64,000 bases of DNA from JANQRA01 sp035762545 (lineage in GTDB: Bacteria > Actinomycetota > Acidimicrobiia > Spongiisociales > ZC4RG35). The position numbers and the translations under genes were made by a program. The notes under the pieces were generated by a model. It saw nothing but the letters and a program-made list of their open reading frames with translations, did no database searches and had not been told where the DNA came from. The stretch is taken from contig DASTOM010000031.1 of NCBI GenBank assembly GCA_035762545.1, forward strand, positions 1 through 64,000, written 5' to 3'. Positions 1 to 8,647 of the stretch are shown piece after piece; position 1 is the first letter of the stretch, and each line of letters opens with the position of its first letter.

Positions 1-1
1 G

Positions 2-100
2 ATCGCAGGGCTCGTGGCCCTGGCACTCTTGACGAACACCTGGAGCCCCTCGGAAGTGAGTCGAGAAACCGCGGTTAGCCACTCGCAGTCAGCTCAGTGA
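2..100 (+). CDS. Possible 3' end of a membrane protein (partial)
   Basis: An open frame runs from the window edge to a TGA at 98-100. It gives about 32 residues that begin with a hydrophobic run (IAGLVALALL) and end in a polar tail. This would fit the last membrane helix of a protein lying left of the window and convergent with the sulfatase-fold gene, overlapping it by 26 bases. Nothing in the tail identifies a family. It could equally be chance reading frame, so confidence is low. Confidence 0.25.
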   Translation: MAGLVALALLTNTWSPSEVSRETAVSHSQSAQ

Positions 101-1616
101 TCTCCGCGCGGCTCAACTCGTAGCCACCGTCGACGAACATCCGCTGGGGAACAGGGTCCAATGGTTCTGCGGCGTAACATGAGAAGATCTGGCGCATCAA
201 GTCGGGGGTGACCATCGGATCCGTGAGGCCGCACCCCGGGTTTGCCCGGACGGCAACGAAGACGTTCATGAGTTCGAGAAGGGTCTCGTCGCTGGGTCTC
301 CCCGACGGCTCGGGCTCATGGTGTCGGCGCATGCCGTGGTCGGCGGTGAGGATGACGACGTCGCCTTCCCCTGCCGTACTCGCGAGGTCGAGCATGAACT
401 CATCTACGCAAGCTGCTTGCTCGGCGAACAGATCATCTCGGGCGGGAACCACGGCTTCCTCGGCAAAGGAGAGATCAAACCGAGAATCGCTGGCGACGAC
501 CTGGCACTGTGCGTCGAGATAGAACGGTGGATGGGGTGCGAGCACGTGCGCAAACACGAAGTCTGGTCGGTTGTTGTCCCTGTATTGAGCTTGAAGATCT
601 TCGACCGAACTCATGGTGTGGAGCGAATTGACCGTGAACGGATGCCCATATGCAGTAGCCACCGACTTGTTGGCCAACGAGTCCCACGCGATGCTGAACA
701 TCAGGGAATCGAGCCAATGCGACTGAACACACGAGTCGTAGGCACTCGAGCAACCACTCCCCACCCAGCCAGATTCGATCATGGTGGAGTGATATCCGTT
801 GGATCTCAAGACGTCGATCGTGTTGTTCCATCCTGCGATCATGCGATGGAGATCGCGACTGGTCCCTTCGTTGGGTTCCTCCGACCCGACCGGATAGCCC
901 ATTTCGAAGATCGATGGGATCGACCTCTCCGTCGTCGAGTACCCGCTCCAGGCCGACCTCGGCACGTGGAAGCCGAGGTCCTCTAGCTGGGAGACAACAT
1001 CGCCCTTCGACTCACCGAAAACCCCCTGTTGCCCCTGAAGCCCCATGTACCCATCGAGAACCACCAGGTAGATGTCGGGACGCTCGGTCAGGTCGGCGCC
1101 GATCAGGTCCTGACGCACGACCTGGCTCGGGCCCATCTCGGAGGAAGTCCGGTACCAATCGACTATTAGGCCTGAGCCGAGGGTCACCACGGCCACGACA
1201 CTCACGACCTGAAGGACACCCTCGCTCAATCGGTTGCCCAGATACCAGGCCACGACAATAGCTAGGCCAGCCAGAAACCAACCCAGCACAGCTGGGTACT
1301 GAAGCAGCAGACGCCCGCCTTTCGTCAGGACGAGAACGGCGACCAGGACCGGAAAGACTGGCCGCATCCGTCTCCGCGTTCTCCCGGCGATGAGGTAGGC
1401 AGCACCACAGGCAAGTCCAGCGATGAGAAACCCGAGGAGGAAGGCTCGCTCCGGATGCACCAGTTGCCAGTAGTTGGGAGCCATCTGGCTGAGAGGACCG
1501 ATGAAAGATGCACAGATCAGCAGCAGGTAGTCGACGAACATCAGACGGTTCTCGGCCCGAACATTCTCGGCTACCGGGCGCGTCGGCCGCTCGATCTGAC
1601 TTGAGTCGTTCTTCAT
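75..1616 (-). CDS. Membrane-anchored sulfatase/alkaline-phosphatase-fold protein (copy A)
   Basis: The 513-aa protein has an N-terminal block of several hydrophobic helices (about residues 20-165) followed by a large extracytoplasmic domain of the sulfatase/phosphoethanolamine-transferase fold. Visible landmarks are DIYLVVLDGYMG (first metal aspartate), AHVLAPHPPFY and a late TADHG metal motif. These are typical of sulfatase-like hydrolase/transferases that modify cell-surface polymers or lipids; the substrate cannot be read. The start is the ATG at 1616, which overlaps the stop of the preceding paralogue by 4 bases (ATGA), implying translational coupling; a longer in-frame start exists but would read through that gene. 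The classical CxPSR sulfatase motif is absent. Confidence 0.8.
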   Translation of the reverse strand: MKNDSSQIERPTRPVAENVRAENRLMFVDYLLLICASFIGPLSQMAPNYWQLVHPERAFLLGFLIAGLACGAAYLIAGRTRRRMRPVFPVLVAVLVLTKGGRLLLQYPAVLGWFLAGLAIVVAWYLGNRLSEGVLQVVSVVAVVTLGSGLIVDWYRTSSEMGPSQVVRQDLIGADLTERPDIYLVVLDGYMGLQGQQGVFGESKGDVVSQLEDLGFHVPRSAWSGYSTTERSIPSIFEMGYPVGSEEPNEGTSRDLHRMIAGWNNTIDVLRSNGYHSTMIESGWVGSGCSSAYDSCVQSHWLDSLMFSIAWDSLANKSVATAYGHPFTVNSLHTMSSVEDLQAQYRDNNRPDFVFAHVLAPHPPFYLDAQCQVVASDSRFDLSFAEEAVVPARDDLFAEQAACVDEFMLDLASTAGEGDVVILTADHGMRRHHEPEPSGRPSDETLLELMNVFVAVRANPGCGLTDPMVTPDLMRQIFSCYAAEPLDPVPQRMFVDGGYELSRAEITELTASG

Positions 1617-3211
1617 CCGGCCCGCCGGGTATCTGCTGGTGACACCGTCGGCCCTATTGACTTGAGAGTGGATTGGCTGACGCTCCCCATCAGCTCGGCG
1701 ATCTCCTCCGAGGTCATCTCGTACCCACCTCGCGCGAACATCCGATGCGGTACGGGATCGAGTTGCTCTGAGGAGAAGCAGTTCAACACCTGTCGCATCA
1801 GGTCTGACGTCAGAATCGGATCGGAGATCGTGCAATCGGCTCCAGTACGGACTGCCACGAGGACGTTCATCAGCTCGACCAGGGCGTCCTGTTCTGGCCG
1901 CTGGCCCTCCACTGGCGGGTCGAGTCTCCGTGTCCCATGGTCTCCGACGACGACTACGACGTCATCGCCACCTGCGGCGTCGGCCAGTCTCGTGAGGAAT
2001 CCGTCGACGCAGGAGGTCTGCTGCAAGAACAGAGCGTCTCTGACCGGGTCGACCTGTCCCGGGGAGATGGACCACCGAATCCGAGTCTCATCGACTGTCA
2101 GCCTGCAGGACTCGTCGAGGAAGAAAGGTGGATGGGGAGCCAACACATGAGCGAAGACGAAGCGGGGTTCATCCCCTCCGTCGTCCTCGACCGCCCGTAC
2201 GACGGCGTCCATGGTCGCCAGAGCGTTTGTGGTGAACGCGTGGCCATAGGTCTCCATCACCAACGGGTTGACCAGGGAGTTCCAAGCCACGTCGAACAGC
2301 ACCTCGTCGAGCCAGTGCGACGGGATGCACGTGTCGTAGGCATCGCCACATTCGCTCCCAACCCACCCGGACTCGACCATGGTGGTCTTGTAGCCGTTGG
2401 CCTCGAGGAGCGAGACAGTGTTGTTCTCACCTCCGATGATCTCGTACAGGTCTCTTCTCGTGGCGTCGTTGACATTCGACGGGTCGACCGGATAGGCCAT
2501 GTCGACGATGGTTGGCAACGAAAGGTCCGTCGACGCCTGGGAAGACCACGCCGAATCGGGCACCTGGAAGTCTCTGCTCTCCAGATAGGCGACCAGCTCT
2601 CCCTTGGTCTCACCGAACTGCGAGGCGAGCGCCTGCCGCCCGGCATAGGCGTCGAGGACCACGAGATAGATGTCCGGTCTGGAACGCAACTCAGCGGCGA
2701 TGTCAGATGTCGCGACCACGTGGCTCAGACCCATGGACCGATACGTGTCGATCGCCCCCATCAGGGAACCCGAGGCGAGCGCCACCACCAAAGCGACACA
2801 TGCGATCCAGACTGCAGATTCCGGGAGCCGTCGACCGAGAAGCAACACCAAGATCGCGATTACGCCGACGAAGAGCCAGGTGACGATGGGCCCGCGGATG
2901 ACCCATAGGGGCCCACCCCTCACGAAAACAACTGTCCCCACGACAACGACGAACAGTGCCATCGACGGCCTGGCACCAAGTCTGACGAGGAACCATGCGA
3001 GGCCGCACGCGACAGCGGCGCTGAGGGCAGCCACCAGTATCACCCTCTCAGGGTGGGCGGTTTGCCAATAGTTGGCGCCAAGCGTCGCCAGCGCCTGGTG
3101 GGTGGCAGCAACCACGATCACCAGGTATTGGCTGGGCCTCAAACGACTGAGATCGGGTCGTGTTGGCGCTTGGCCTGACTCAGCCCGCTTCGGCGACTTC
3201 ACGAAGCTCAC
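1613..3211 (-). CDS. Membrane-anchored sulfatase/alkaline-phosphatase-fold protein (copy B)
   Basis: The 532-aa paralogue of the next gene downstream has the same architecture: N-terminal membrane helices (about residues 27-175), then a sulfatase-fold domain with DIYLVVLDAYAG, AHVLAPHPPFF and VGDHGTRR. The two copies align over their whole length, including the C-terminal DPVPHRMFARGGYE/DPVPQRMFVDGGYE stretch, so they arose by tandem duplication. The GTG start at 3211 overlaps the 3' end of uvrB by 32 bases. Function is inferred as hydrolysis or transfer of a phospho- or sulfo-group on an envelope glycopolymer. Confidence 0.8.
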   Translation of the reverse strand: MSFVKSPKRAESGQAPTRPDLSRLRPSQYLVIVVAATHQALATLGANYWQTAHPERVILVAALSAAVACGLAWFLVRLGARPSMALFVVVVGTVVFVRGGPLWVIRGPIVTWLFVGVIAILVLLLGRRLPESAVWIACVALVVALASGSLMGAIDTYRSMGLSHVVATSDIAAELRSRPDIYLVVLDAYAGRQALASQFGETKGELVAYLESRDFQVPDSAWSSQASTDLSLPTIVDMAYPVDPSNVNDATRRDLYEIIGGENNTVSLLEANGYKTTMVESGWVGSECGDAYDTCIPSHWLDEVLFDVAWNSLVNPLVMETYGHAFTTNALATMDAVVRAVEDDGGDEPRFVFAHVLAPHPPFFLDESCRLTVDETRIRWSISPGQVDPVRDALFLQQTSCVDGFLTRLADAAGGDDVVVVVGDHGTRRLDPPVEGQRPEQDALVELMNVLVAVRTGADCTISDPILTSDLMRQVLNCFSSEQLDPVPHRMFARGGYEMTSEEIAELMGSVSQSTLKSIGPTVSPADTRRAG

Positions 3212-5186
3212 GCTTCAGCTCGCCGATCTCGTCACGGAGTCGAGCGGCATACTCGAACCTGAGGTCTTTGGCGGCTTCATGCATCTCTTCCTCGAGGCTC
3301 AACACGAGCCGGGCGAGGTCCTCACCTTCGAGGTCGAGTGGGGCGCGGCGCTGCACTTCACGTCTCCGTCTATCGGCGGATGTGGCATCGCTCTGAACGA
3401 GTTCGAGGATGTCCGAGACCCTCTTCCGCACCGTCTGGGGGTCGATGCCATGCTCGGTGTTCCAGTCCTCCTGGAGACGCCGGCGGCGGTTGGTCTCATG
3501 GATCGCCCGCTGCATCGAGTCTGTGATGTTGTCGGCGTACATGATCACCTGGCCGTCCACATTTCGTGCCGCCCTTCCGATGATCTGAATGAGGGAGGTC
3601 TCCGAGCGGAGAAAACCCTCCTTGTCGGCGTCGAGGATCGCCACGAGCGACACCTCGGGCAGATCGAGACCCTCGCGAAGCAAGTTGATCCCGACCAGGA
3701 CGTCGAACTCGCCGAGCCGCAACTCCCGCATGATCTGGACCCGCTCCAGCGTGTCGATCTCGGAGTGCATATACCGAGCCTTGACACCCATCTCGAGGAG
3801 GTAGTCGGTGAGATCCTCGGCCATCTTCTTGGTGAGCGTCGTCACCAGCACGCGCTGATCCCTGACGGCCCGTCCTCGGATCTCGTCCAGGAGATCGTCG
3901 ATTTGGCCTTTGGTAGGCCGGATCATGACCTCGGGGTCGACCAGACCGGTGGGGCGGATGATCTGTTCAACCACCTGAGTGGAGTGGCTGATCTCGAAGT
4001 CGCTGGGGGTTGCGGAGAGAAAGACGATCTGATTGGCCTTCTCCAGCCACTCGTCGAAACGAAGTGGCCGGTTGTCCTTCGCCGATGGGAGACGGAACCC
4101 GTGGTCGACGAGCACTTCCTTGCGGGATCGGTCGCCTTCGTACTGGCCTCCGATCTGGGGAACGGTGACGTGTGACTCGTCGATGATCGTCAGGTAGTCG
4201 TCCGGGAAGTAGTCGAGGAGCGTGTACGGCGCCTCCCCGGGTGCCCGACCGTCGAGGTGGCGTGAGTAGTTCTCGATACCCGAACAGAACCCGACCTCCC
4301 GCATCATCTCCAGGTCGTAATGGGTTCGCATGCGGAGCCGTTGTGCCTCTAGGAGCTTCCCCTTGCCCTCCAGGTAGGCGAGCCGCTCCTCCAACTCGAC
4401 CTCGATGCCCTCGATCGCCTTGAGCAGACGCTCCCGCTCGGTGACGTAATGGGTCGCCGGGAAGACGTAGCCCTCCGACATCTCGTCGACTACTTCGCCG
4501 GTCACCGGGTTGAGCCTGACGATGCGCTCGATCTCGTCACCCCAGAACTGGATCCGGAAGATCGTCTCCTCGTAGGAGGGGAAGACCTCGAGGGTGTCAC
4601 CCCGGACCCGGAACTTGCCCCGGATGAGGTTGACCTCGTTCCGCTCGTACTGGATGTCGACGAGCCGCTTGATCACGTGCTCCATCGGGTATTCGACACC
4701 CTGGATCACCCGAAGCAGCTGCCCTTCGTATTGCTCCGGAGATCCGAGCCCGTAGATCGCCGACACCGACGCCACGATGATCACGTCGTCTCTGACCAGG
4801 AGCCCGGCCGTGGCCGAGTGCCGGAGCCGGTCGATCTCGTCGTTGATGGTGGCGTCCTTCTCGATGAACGTGTCCGTCTGCGGGATGTACGCCTCGGGCT
4901 GGTAGTAGTCGTAGTAGGAGACGAAGTACTCGACACGGTTCTTGGGGAAGAACTGCCGGAACTCGTTGGCCAACTGGGCGGCCAGCGCCTTGTTGGGTGC
5001 GAGGACGAGTGTCGGCTTCTGCACCTTCTCGATCGTCCAGGCGATCGTCGCCGACTTGCCCGATCCGGTTATGCCCAGCAGCGTCTGAAACCGATCGCCA
5101 CGGTTGATGCCTTCTGCAAGGGCCTCGATGGCTTTCGGCTGGTCACCGGCGGGTTGAAAGTCGGAATCGACCTCGAAACGGGGCAC
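3180..5186 (-). CDS. uvrB: Excinuclease ABC subunit B
   Basis: UvrB is the helicase-fold damage-verification subunit of nucleotide excision repair, loaded by UvrA and cut by UvrC. At 668 aa it has the usual length. Visible are Walker A GITGSGKSAT near residue 44, the Y-rich beta-hairpin region (YDYYQPEAYIPQTD), DEXH-like IIDESH, helicase motif V (GINLLREGLDLPEVS), motif VI (QIIGRAARN) and a C-terminal UVR motif that would contact UvrC. The GTG start lies 7 bases after a -10-like TACCCT, so the mRNA is probably leaderless. The 3' end overlaps a sulfatase-fold gene, an unusual operon partner. Confidence 0.97.
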   Translation of the reverse strand: MPRFEVDSDFQPAGDQPKAIEALAEGINRGDRFQTLLGITGSGKSATIAWTIEKVQKPTLVLAPNKALAAQLANEFRQFFPKNRVEYFVSYYDYYQPEAYIPQTDTFIEKDATINDEIDRLRHSATAGLLVRDDVIIVASVSAIYGLGSPEQYEGQLLRVIQGVEYPMEHVIKRLVDIQYERNEVNLIRGKFRVRGDTLEVFPSYEETIFRIQFWGDEIERIVRLNPVTGEVVDEMSEGYVFPATHYVTERERLLKAIEGIEVELEERLAYLEGKGKLLEAQRLRMRTHYDLEMMREVGFCSGIENYSRHLDGRAPGEAPYTLLDYFPDDYLTIIDESHVTVPQIGGQYEGDRSRKEVLVDHGFRLPSAKDNRPLRFDEWLEKANQIVFLSATPSDFEISHSTQVVEQIIRPTGLVDPEVMIRPTKGQIDDLLDEIRGRAVRDQRVLVTTLTKKMAEDLTDYLLEMGVKARYMHSEIDTLERVQIMRELRLGEFDVLVGINLLREGLDLPEVSLVAILDADKEGFLRSETSLIQIIGRAARNVDGQVIMYADNITDSMQRAIHETNRRRRLQEDWNTEHGIDPQTVRKRVSDILELVQSDATSADRRRREVQRRAPLDLEGEDLARLVLSLEEEMHEAAKDLRFEYAARLRDEIGELKRELREVAEAG

Positions 5187-5193
5187 GAGTCAC

Positions 5194-5199
5194 AGGGTA
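5194..5199 (-). promoter_or_regulatory. -10 element for leaderless uvrB
   Basis: TACCCT on the minus strand ends 7 bases before the uvrB GTG at 5186, with no Shine-Dalgarno sequence between. This is the spacing expected when transcription begins at the start codon. Confidence 0.5.
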
Positions 5200-5294
5200 C
5201 CGGCCCACGGGGACAGAATTATTGGGAGGGACCAGCGTGCAGGGATGTGCCTCAGAGGCACCTGGCCGCACGATCGATTCTCCAAGCAACACTG

Positions 5295-5867
5295 CTACAG
5301 GTGGGGAACCACAGCAGCCACCGCTGCTCGCAACTCGTCGAGCGAAGCGTTGTTGGGGATCACCAGATCCGCCAAGGAGAGCCACTCGGCCCTCGACGGC
5401 TGAGAATCCATTCGAGCCAAGGCGTCGGCTCGGCCCATCCCCCGCTCAACTGCCCTCTCCAGTCTCACTTCGTCCCTGGCATCGACCAGAACCCGCCGCC
5501 AACCGTCCCCGAGGCCGTGACCGAGCACAGGGATCTCCACCACCACAGGACCCGTCAGATCCTTCACCCGGTCGTTGATCCTGTCGAAGATATGGGGATG
5601 AGTGATCCCTTCCAGCTCTCTCAGCTGACTCATGTCGTTGAAGACCACCCCGGCGAGCGCCCGCCTGTCGACCGCCCCATCCGTGATCACCTCGGGCCAG
5701 CGGTCCGCAACCTGAGGAAAGGCGGGGCCATCCGGGGCGAGCACGTCATGTCCCACGCTGTCGGCGTCGACCGTTGTGACCCCAGCCTCGGCAAGGAGGA
5801 CGCGTACCGTGCTCTTCCCGGAAGCGAGACCACCGGAGAGGACCCAGCGATGCTGCTCAGAACTCAT
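5295..5867 (-). CDS. coaE: Dephospho-CoA kinase
   Basis: This enzyme catalyses the last step of coenzyme A synthesis, phosphorylating the 3'-OH of dephospho-CoA with ATP in the cytoplasm. The 190-aa product has a P-loop GGLASGKST at residues 12-20, the DADSVGHDVL substrate motif near residue 35, and THPHI in the CoA-binding region. It lies 108 bases beyond the uvrB start in the same direction and is divergent from a histidine kinase gene, with the two -10-like elements overlapping. The length is short but normal for the single-domain form; some actinobacterial CoaE proteins carry an extra C-terminal domain that is absent here. Confidence 0.95.
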   Translation of the reverse strand: MSSEQHRWVLSGGLASGKSTVRVLLAEAGVTTVDADSVGHDVLAPDGPAFPQVADRWPEVITDGAVDRRALAGVVFNDMSQLRELEGITHPHIFDRINDRVKDLTGPVVVEIPVLGHGLGDGWRRVLVDARDEVRLERAVERGMGRADALARMDSQPSRAEWLSLADLVIPNNASLDELRAAVAAVVPHL

Positions 5868-5875
5868 CCGGGCCG

Positions 5876-5885
5876 ACGGTAGCCT
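5876..5885. promoter_or_regulatory. Overlapping divergent -10 elements (coaE / histidine kinase)
   Basis: TAGCCT (5880-5885, plus) ends 6 bases before the kinase ATG at 5892. TACCGT (minus, 5881-5876) ends 8 bases before the coaE ATG at 5867. The hexamers share two bases, so the polymerases would compete for the site. Neither gene has a visible ribosome binding site. Confidence 0.45.
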
Positions 5886-5891
5886 TTCACC

Positions 5892-7403
5892 ATGACGGCC
5901 AGTCCGGCCACACCGGCGCCCTGGGAATCACGTGTCCACCGGACTGTGCTGATCGGCCTGTGGCTCGCCCTGGTCGTGGGCATCGTCTCCAGCTTCGCCG
6001 CTTTCGGCGCCGACGCCAACAACCTGATCGCGGCAGGTACCGCCACTGCCTACGTCCTCGGCTCGACGCTCATCCCCGAGTCGACCTACCGCATCCGTTT
6101 CGGTGTGGAGACGATCTGTCTCACAGGGGTGATCGTCGTCCTGGTCGCCCTCACCATGACCGGCGGGGCCTCCAGCCCATATCTGCTGCTCTCGATGGGC
6201 CCACCAGTGTTCTCAGCCCTCTACGGCGGTCCCCGGGCCGGTCTGGCCACGGGCGTCCTGTCCGGAGCTCTCCTCGTTCTCGTCACCCTCGCCGACGGCG
6301 GAGACGTGGTCGACACTGCGCCTGCCCTGGCTCTGTATGTCGTCTTCGTCCTCCTGGTGAGTGTGATCCGGAGACTTCTCGAAGACATTCACAACCAGGC
6401 GACCACGTTGGCGGCGGAGAAGGAGTCGGCAACCGAACAGCTCGCTCGCCTGGAGGAGACTCACGGTGCCCTGCTCAAGCTCTCCGAGGATCTCTCCACT
6501 GGACGACTCAACGCCATCGAGGTCGGCGCCGACACGCTGGATACGATCCTCGCTCGCTTTCCCGGCTCCTCAGGCACCCTCGCCGTCGAAGGGGAGAATG
6601 GCCCGGTGGTACTCGCCGCCCGTGGGATCCCCGTCGAGGGCGGCCACGTGCACGATCTGCCCCTCGACACGTCGGACTCCCACGTCGGTGAGCTGCAACT
6701 CACCATCCCCGAGCCTCTCTCGACCGAAGAGCTCTCCGAGGTGGCAGCCATCATCTATCCGGTCAGCGTCGCCTTCGCCAATCTGCAACTCCTCCAGGAC
6801 ATCGTCGGATCGGCCGTCGCCGAGGAACGCACCAGGCTTGCACGGGAGATGCACGACGAGATCGGCCCCTCCCTCGCCTCGCTGGGTCTAGCCCTCGACA
6901 TGACGGCGATGCAGCAAGCCCACAATCCCGACGTCGCCGCCGACCTCCAGATCCTCCGGTCCAACGTCACCAAACTCGTCGAGGACGTTCGGGCGTCGGT
7001 CGCTGACCTCCGCAACGAGCCGGGACCCACACTGACAGCCAGGATCCTCCAATCGACGTCGTCCCTCGAGGGAGATCCTCCCGTGATCGTCGACCTCGAC
7101 GAGCGGCGCCCGCCGCGACCGGCTCAAATCGGTGATCTGACCTCGATCGTCACCGAGGCGGCACGAAACGCCCATCAACACTCGAGAGCGAGCAAGGTCG
7201 TCATCTCGGGTCAGGTCGACAGGTCGTTCGGGACCTGTTCGGTGGTCGACGATGGCGTCGGATTCAACCCCGAACACGAGCCAGACGGGCACTACGGGCT
7301 GATCGGGATGAGAGAGCGGGCGTCGAAGATCGGGGCGACCATCAAATTCGAGTCAAAACCGGGAGTGGGGACGGCAATAACGGTTGAATGGGGGTCGCGA
7401 TGA
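5892..7403 (+). CDS. NarL-type membrane sensor histidine kinase
   Basis: The 503-aa sensor has about five or six N-terminal membrane helices (residues 17-165), a short coiled coil (about 170-200), a GAF-like linker region, a HisKA_3 dimerisation domain with the phospho-acceptor histidine in LAREMHDEIG (His321), and a HATPase_c domain with an N-box (EAARNAHQHS), G1 (VVDDGVGF) and G2 (GLIGMRERA). The short membrane-embedded sensor suggests detection of a membrane signal or small ligand; the ligand is unknown. Its stop codon overlaps the next gene's ATG (ATGA at 7400-7403), so kinase and regulator are translationally coupled. The cognate pair lies immediately upstream of the Flp pilin genes, making pilus expression a plausible target. 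Confidence 0.9.
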   Translation: MTASPATPAPWESRVHRTVLIGLWLALVVGIVSSFAAFGADANNLIAAGTATAYVLGSTLIPESTYRIRFGVETICLTGVIVVLVALTMTGGASSPYLLLSMGPPVFSALYGGPRAGLATGVLSGALLVLVTLADGGDVVDTAPALALYVVFVLLVSVIRRLLEDIHNQATTLAAEKESATEQLARLEETHGALLKLSEDLSTGRLNAIEVGADTLDTILARFPGSSGTLAVEGENGPVVLAARGIPVEGGHVHDLPLDTSDSHVGELQLTIPEPLSTEELSEVAAIIYPVSVAFANLQLLQDIVGSAVAEERTRLAREMHDEIGPSLASLGLALDMTAMQQAHNPDVAADLQILRSNVTKLVEDVRASVADLRNEPGPTLTARILQSTSSLEGDPPVIVDLDERRPPRPAQIGDLTSIVTEAARNAHQHSRASKVVISGQVDRSFGTCSVVDDGVGFNPEHEPDGHYGLIGMRERASKIGATIKFESKPGVGTAITVEWGSR

Positions 7404-8038
7404 TCCGAGTAACGATTGCCGACGACCACCAGCTCTTTGCAGATGGGCTGGCCCAGGCGCTCAATAGCCTGCCCGACACCAGAGTCGTCGGTGTCGTCAA
7501 TTCGGGCCCCGACCTCCAGGAGGCCATCGATTCCCAGCCTTCGGAAGTGGCTGTAGTCGACATCGAGATGCCCGGTGGCGATGGAATCAACGCCATCGAG
7601 AGCATCGGAGGCAAGACACGGGCGATCGTGGTCTCGATGCACGTCTCGGACGACCAGCGACTCAGGGCCAAGAACGCCGGGGCGATGGGATTCTTCTCCA
7701 AAGGGGTCCCACTGGCGACGTTGGCGGCCGCCGTACGCGCCGTGGCCGACGGCAAGAATCTATTGACCCTCAACGACGAAGACCGCGACGAGCTTCTCGA
7801 GACCTACCGGGAGGCAGAGCTCGACCCAGGAGCGGCCTCGCTCACTCCCAGGGAGCGGGAGATCCTGCAACTTCTCGCGGTGGGCATCTCGGCCACGGAC
7901 GAGCTCGCCGATCGGCTCTATATCTCACAGAAAACGGTCAAGAACCACCTTGCGTCGATATTTCAGAAACTGGCGGTCAGTGACCGAACCCAGGCAGCCA
8001 TCGAGGCCATTCGACTAGGTATCGCCAAGCCAAATTGA
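7400..8038 (+). CDS. NarL/LuxR-family response regulator
   Basis: The 212-aa regulator has a receiver domain (acid pocket Asp8-Asp9, phospho-acceptor Asp54 in VVDIEMPGGDG, Lys in FSKGVP) and a C-terminal LuxR-type HTH starting at LTPREREILQLL with recognition helix SQKTVKNHL. The start at 7400 was chosen because it makes a 4-base ATGA overlap with the kinase stop; an in-frame ATG at 7388 lies inside the kinase gene. Phosphorylated regulator would bind promoters as a dimer. Only 70 bases separate its stop from the first pilin gene start, so the pilin may be co-transcribed or its direct target. Confidence 0.9.
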   Translation: MIRVTIADDHQLFADGLAQALNSLPDTRVVGVVNSGPDLQEAIDSQPSEVAVVDIEMPGGDGINAIESIGGKTRAIVVSMHVSDDQRLRAKNAGAMGFFSKGVPLATLAAAVRAVADGKNLLTLNDEDRDELLETYREAELDPGAASLTPREREILQLLAVGISATDELADRLYISQKTVKNHLASIFQKLAVSDRTQAAIEAIRLGIAKPN

Positions 8039-8108
8039 TGATTGAGTCGCTCGGCCCATGAGTGATCGGAGCACCCGAACTTATGCTGGACGTCGAAAGC
8101 AAAAGCTC

Positions 8109-8300
8109 ATGATGTACGCCAGATTCCAAGTTCTCAAGTCACAACTGCGGCGCACCGATAAGGGTGCATCGATGGTTGAGTACGCATTGCTCGTGACTCT
8201 GATCGCTCTGATCGCCCTCCTGGCGGTTCAGGTGTTCGGCACCACGTTGTCCGGAACGTACGACGAGATTGCCCAGGAACTGGTGCAGGCGAACTCATGA
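8109..8300 (+). CDS. Flp-family type IVb pilin (first copy)
   Basis: This is a small pilin of the Tad/Flp class: a short basic leader, then KGASMVEYALLVTLIALIALLA, the hydrophobic stretch that packs into the fibre core, with the processing site expected just before ASMVEY and the conserved Glu+5-like residue in MVEYA. I chose the ATG at 8109 (63 aa, second ATG directly after) because Flp pilins are about 55-65 aa; an upstream ATG at 8058 would add 17 residues (81-codon frame) and cannot be excluded. No strong ribosome binding site precedes either start, unlike the second pilin, suggesting this copy is made at a lower level. Confidence 0.8.
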   Translation: MMYARFQVLKSQLRRTDKGASMVEYALLVTLIALIALLAVQVFGTTLSGTYDEIAQELVQANS

Positions 8301-8390
8301 CGATGATTCCCGAGACCCATGGTATCGGGAGGGACGTGAGCTAATTTGCTCACTTGCAAGCCCAGCAGACTAGACCCAAGGAGGGGTTCA

Positions 8391-8573
8391 ATGCTTGCTC
8401 TGTGGACCAAGGTAACGAGCTGGATTCAGGAAGAGAAAGGTGCCTCCATGGTGGAGTACGCCCTCCTCGTTGTCCTGATCGCGATTATCGCTCTGGTTGC
8501 TATCAGCCTGGCCGGTAACGAGGTCTCCGAGACCTTCAGCACCATCGCTAACAGCCTCAACAGCGCTTCCTAA
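8391..8573 (+). CDS. Flp-family type IVb pilin (second, major copy)
   Basis: A 60-aa pilin with a cytoplasmic leader ending EEKG, then ASMVEYALLVVLIAIIALVAI and a short polar tail. Prepilin peptidase would cut after the Gly to leave the ASMVEYA N-terminus. The start at 8391 is fixed by a near-consensus AAGGAGGGG four or five bases upstream; the longer frame starting at 8346 would bury this signal. The strong ribosome binding site and a perfect intrinsic terminator right after the gene suggest a short, abundant transcript, as expected of the major structural subunit. It shares the core sequence with the copy 90 bases upstream. Confidence 0.92.
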   Translation: MLALWTKVTSWIQEEKGASMVEYALLVVLIAIIALVAISLAGNEVSETFSTIANSLNSAS

Positions 8574-8595
8574 GCGTCAACCAACAAGACCGATT

Positions 8596-8626
8596 GAGGG
8601 CCCTACTCGGGCCCTCTTTCTTTTTC
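8596..8626 (+). terminator. Rho-independent terminator after the pilin genes
   Basis: A perfect 8-bp stem GAGGGCCC / GGGCCCTC (8596-8603 and 8609-8616) with loop TACTC is followed by TTTCTTTTTC. It ends pilin transcription before the convergent Tad operon. Confidence 0.9.
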
Positions 8627-8647
8627 CCAGACACGGGATCTCGGTCT

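Noticed and set aside
4449..5882. 477-aa plus-strand frame opposite uvrB and coaE
   Set aside because: It is antisense to two clear genes, is rich in Arg/Asp/Val periodicity typical of high-GC shadow frames, and shows no domain.
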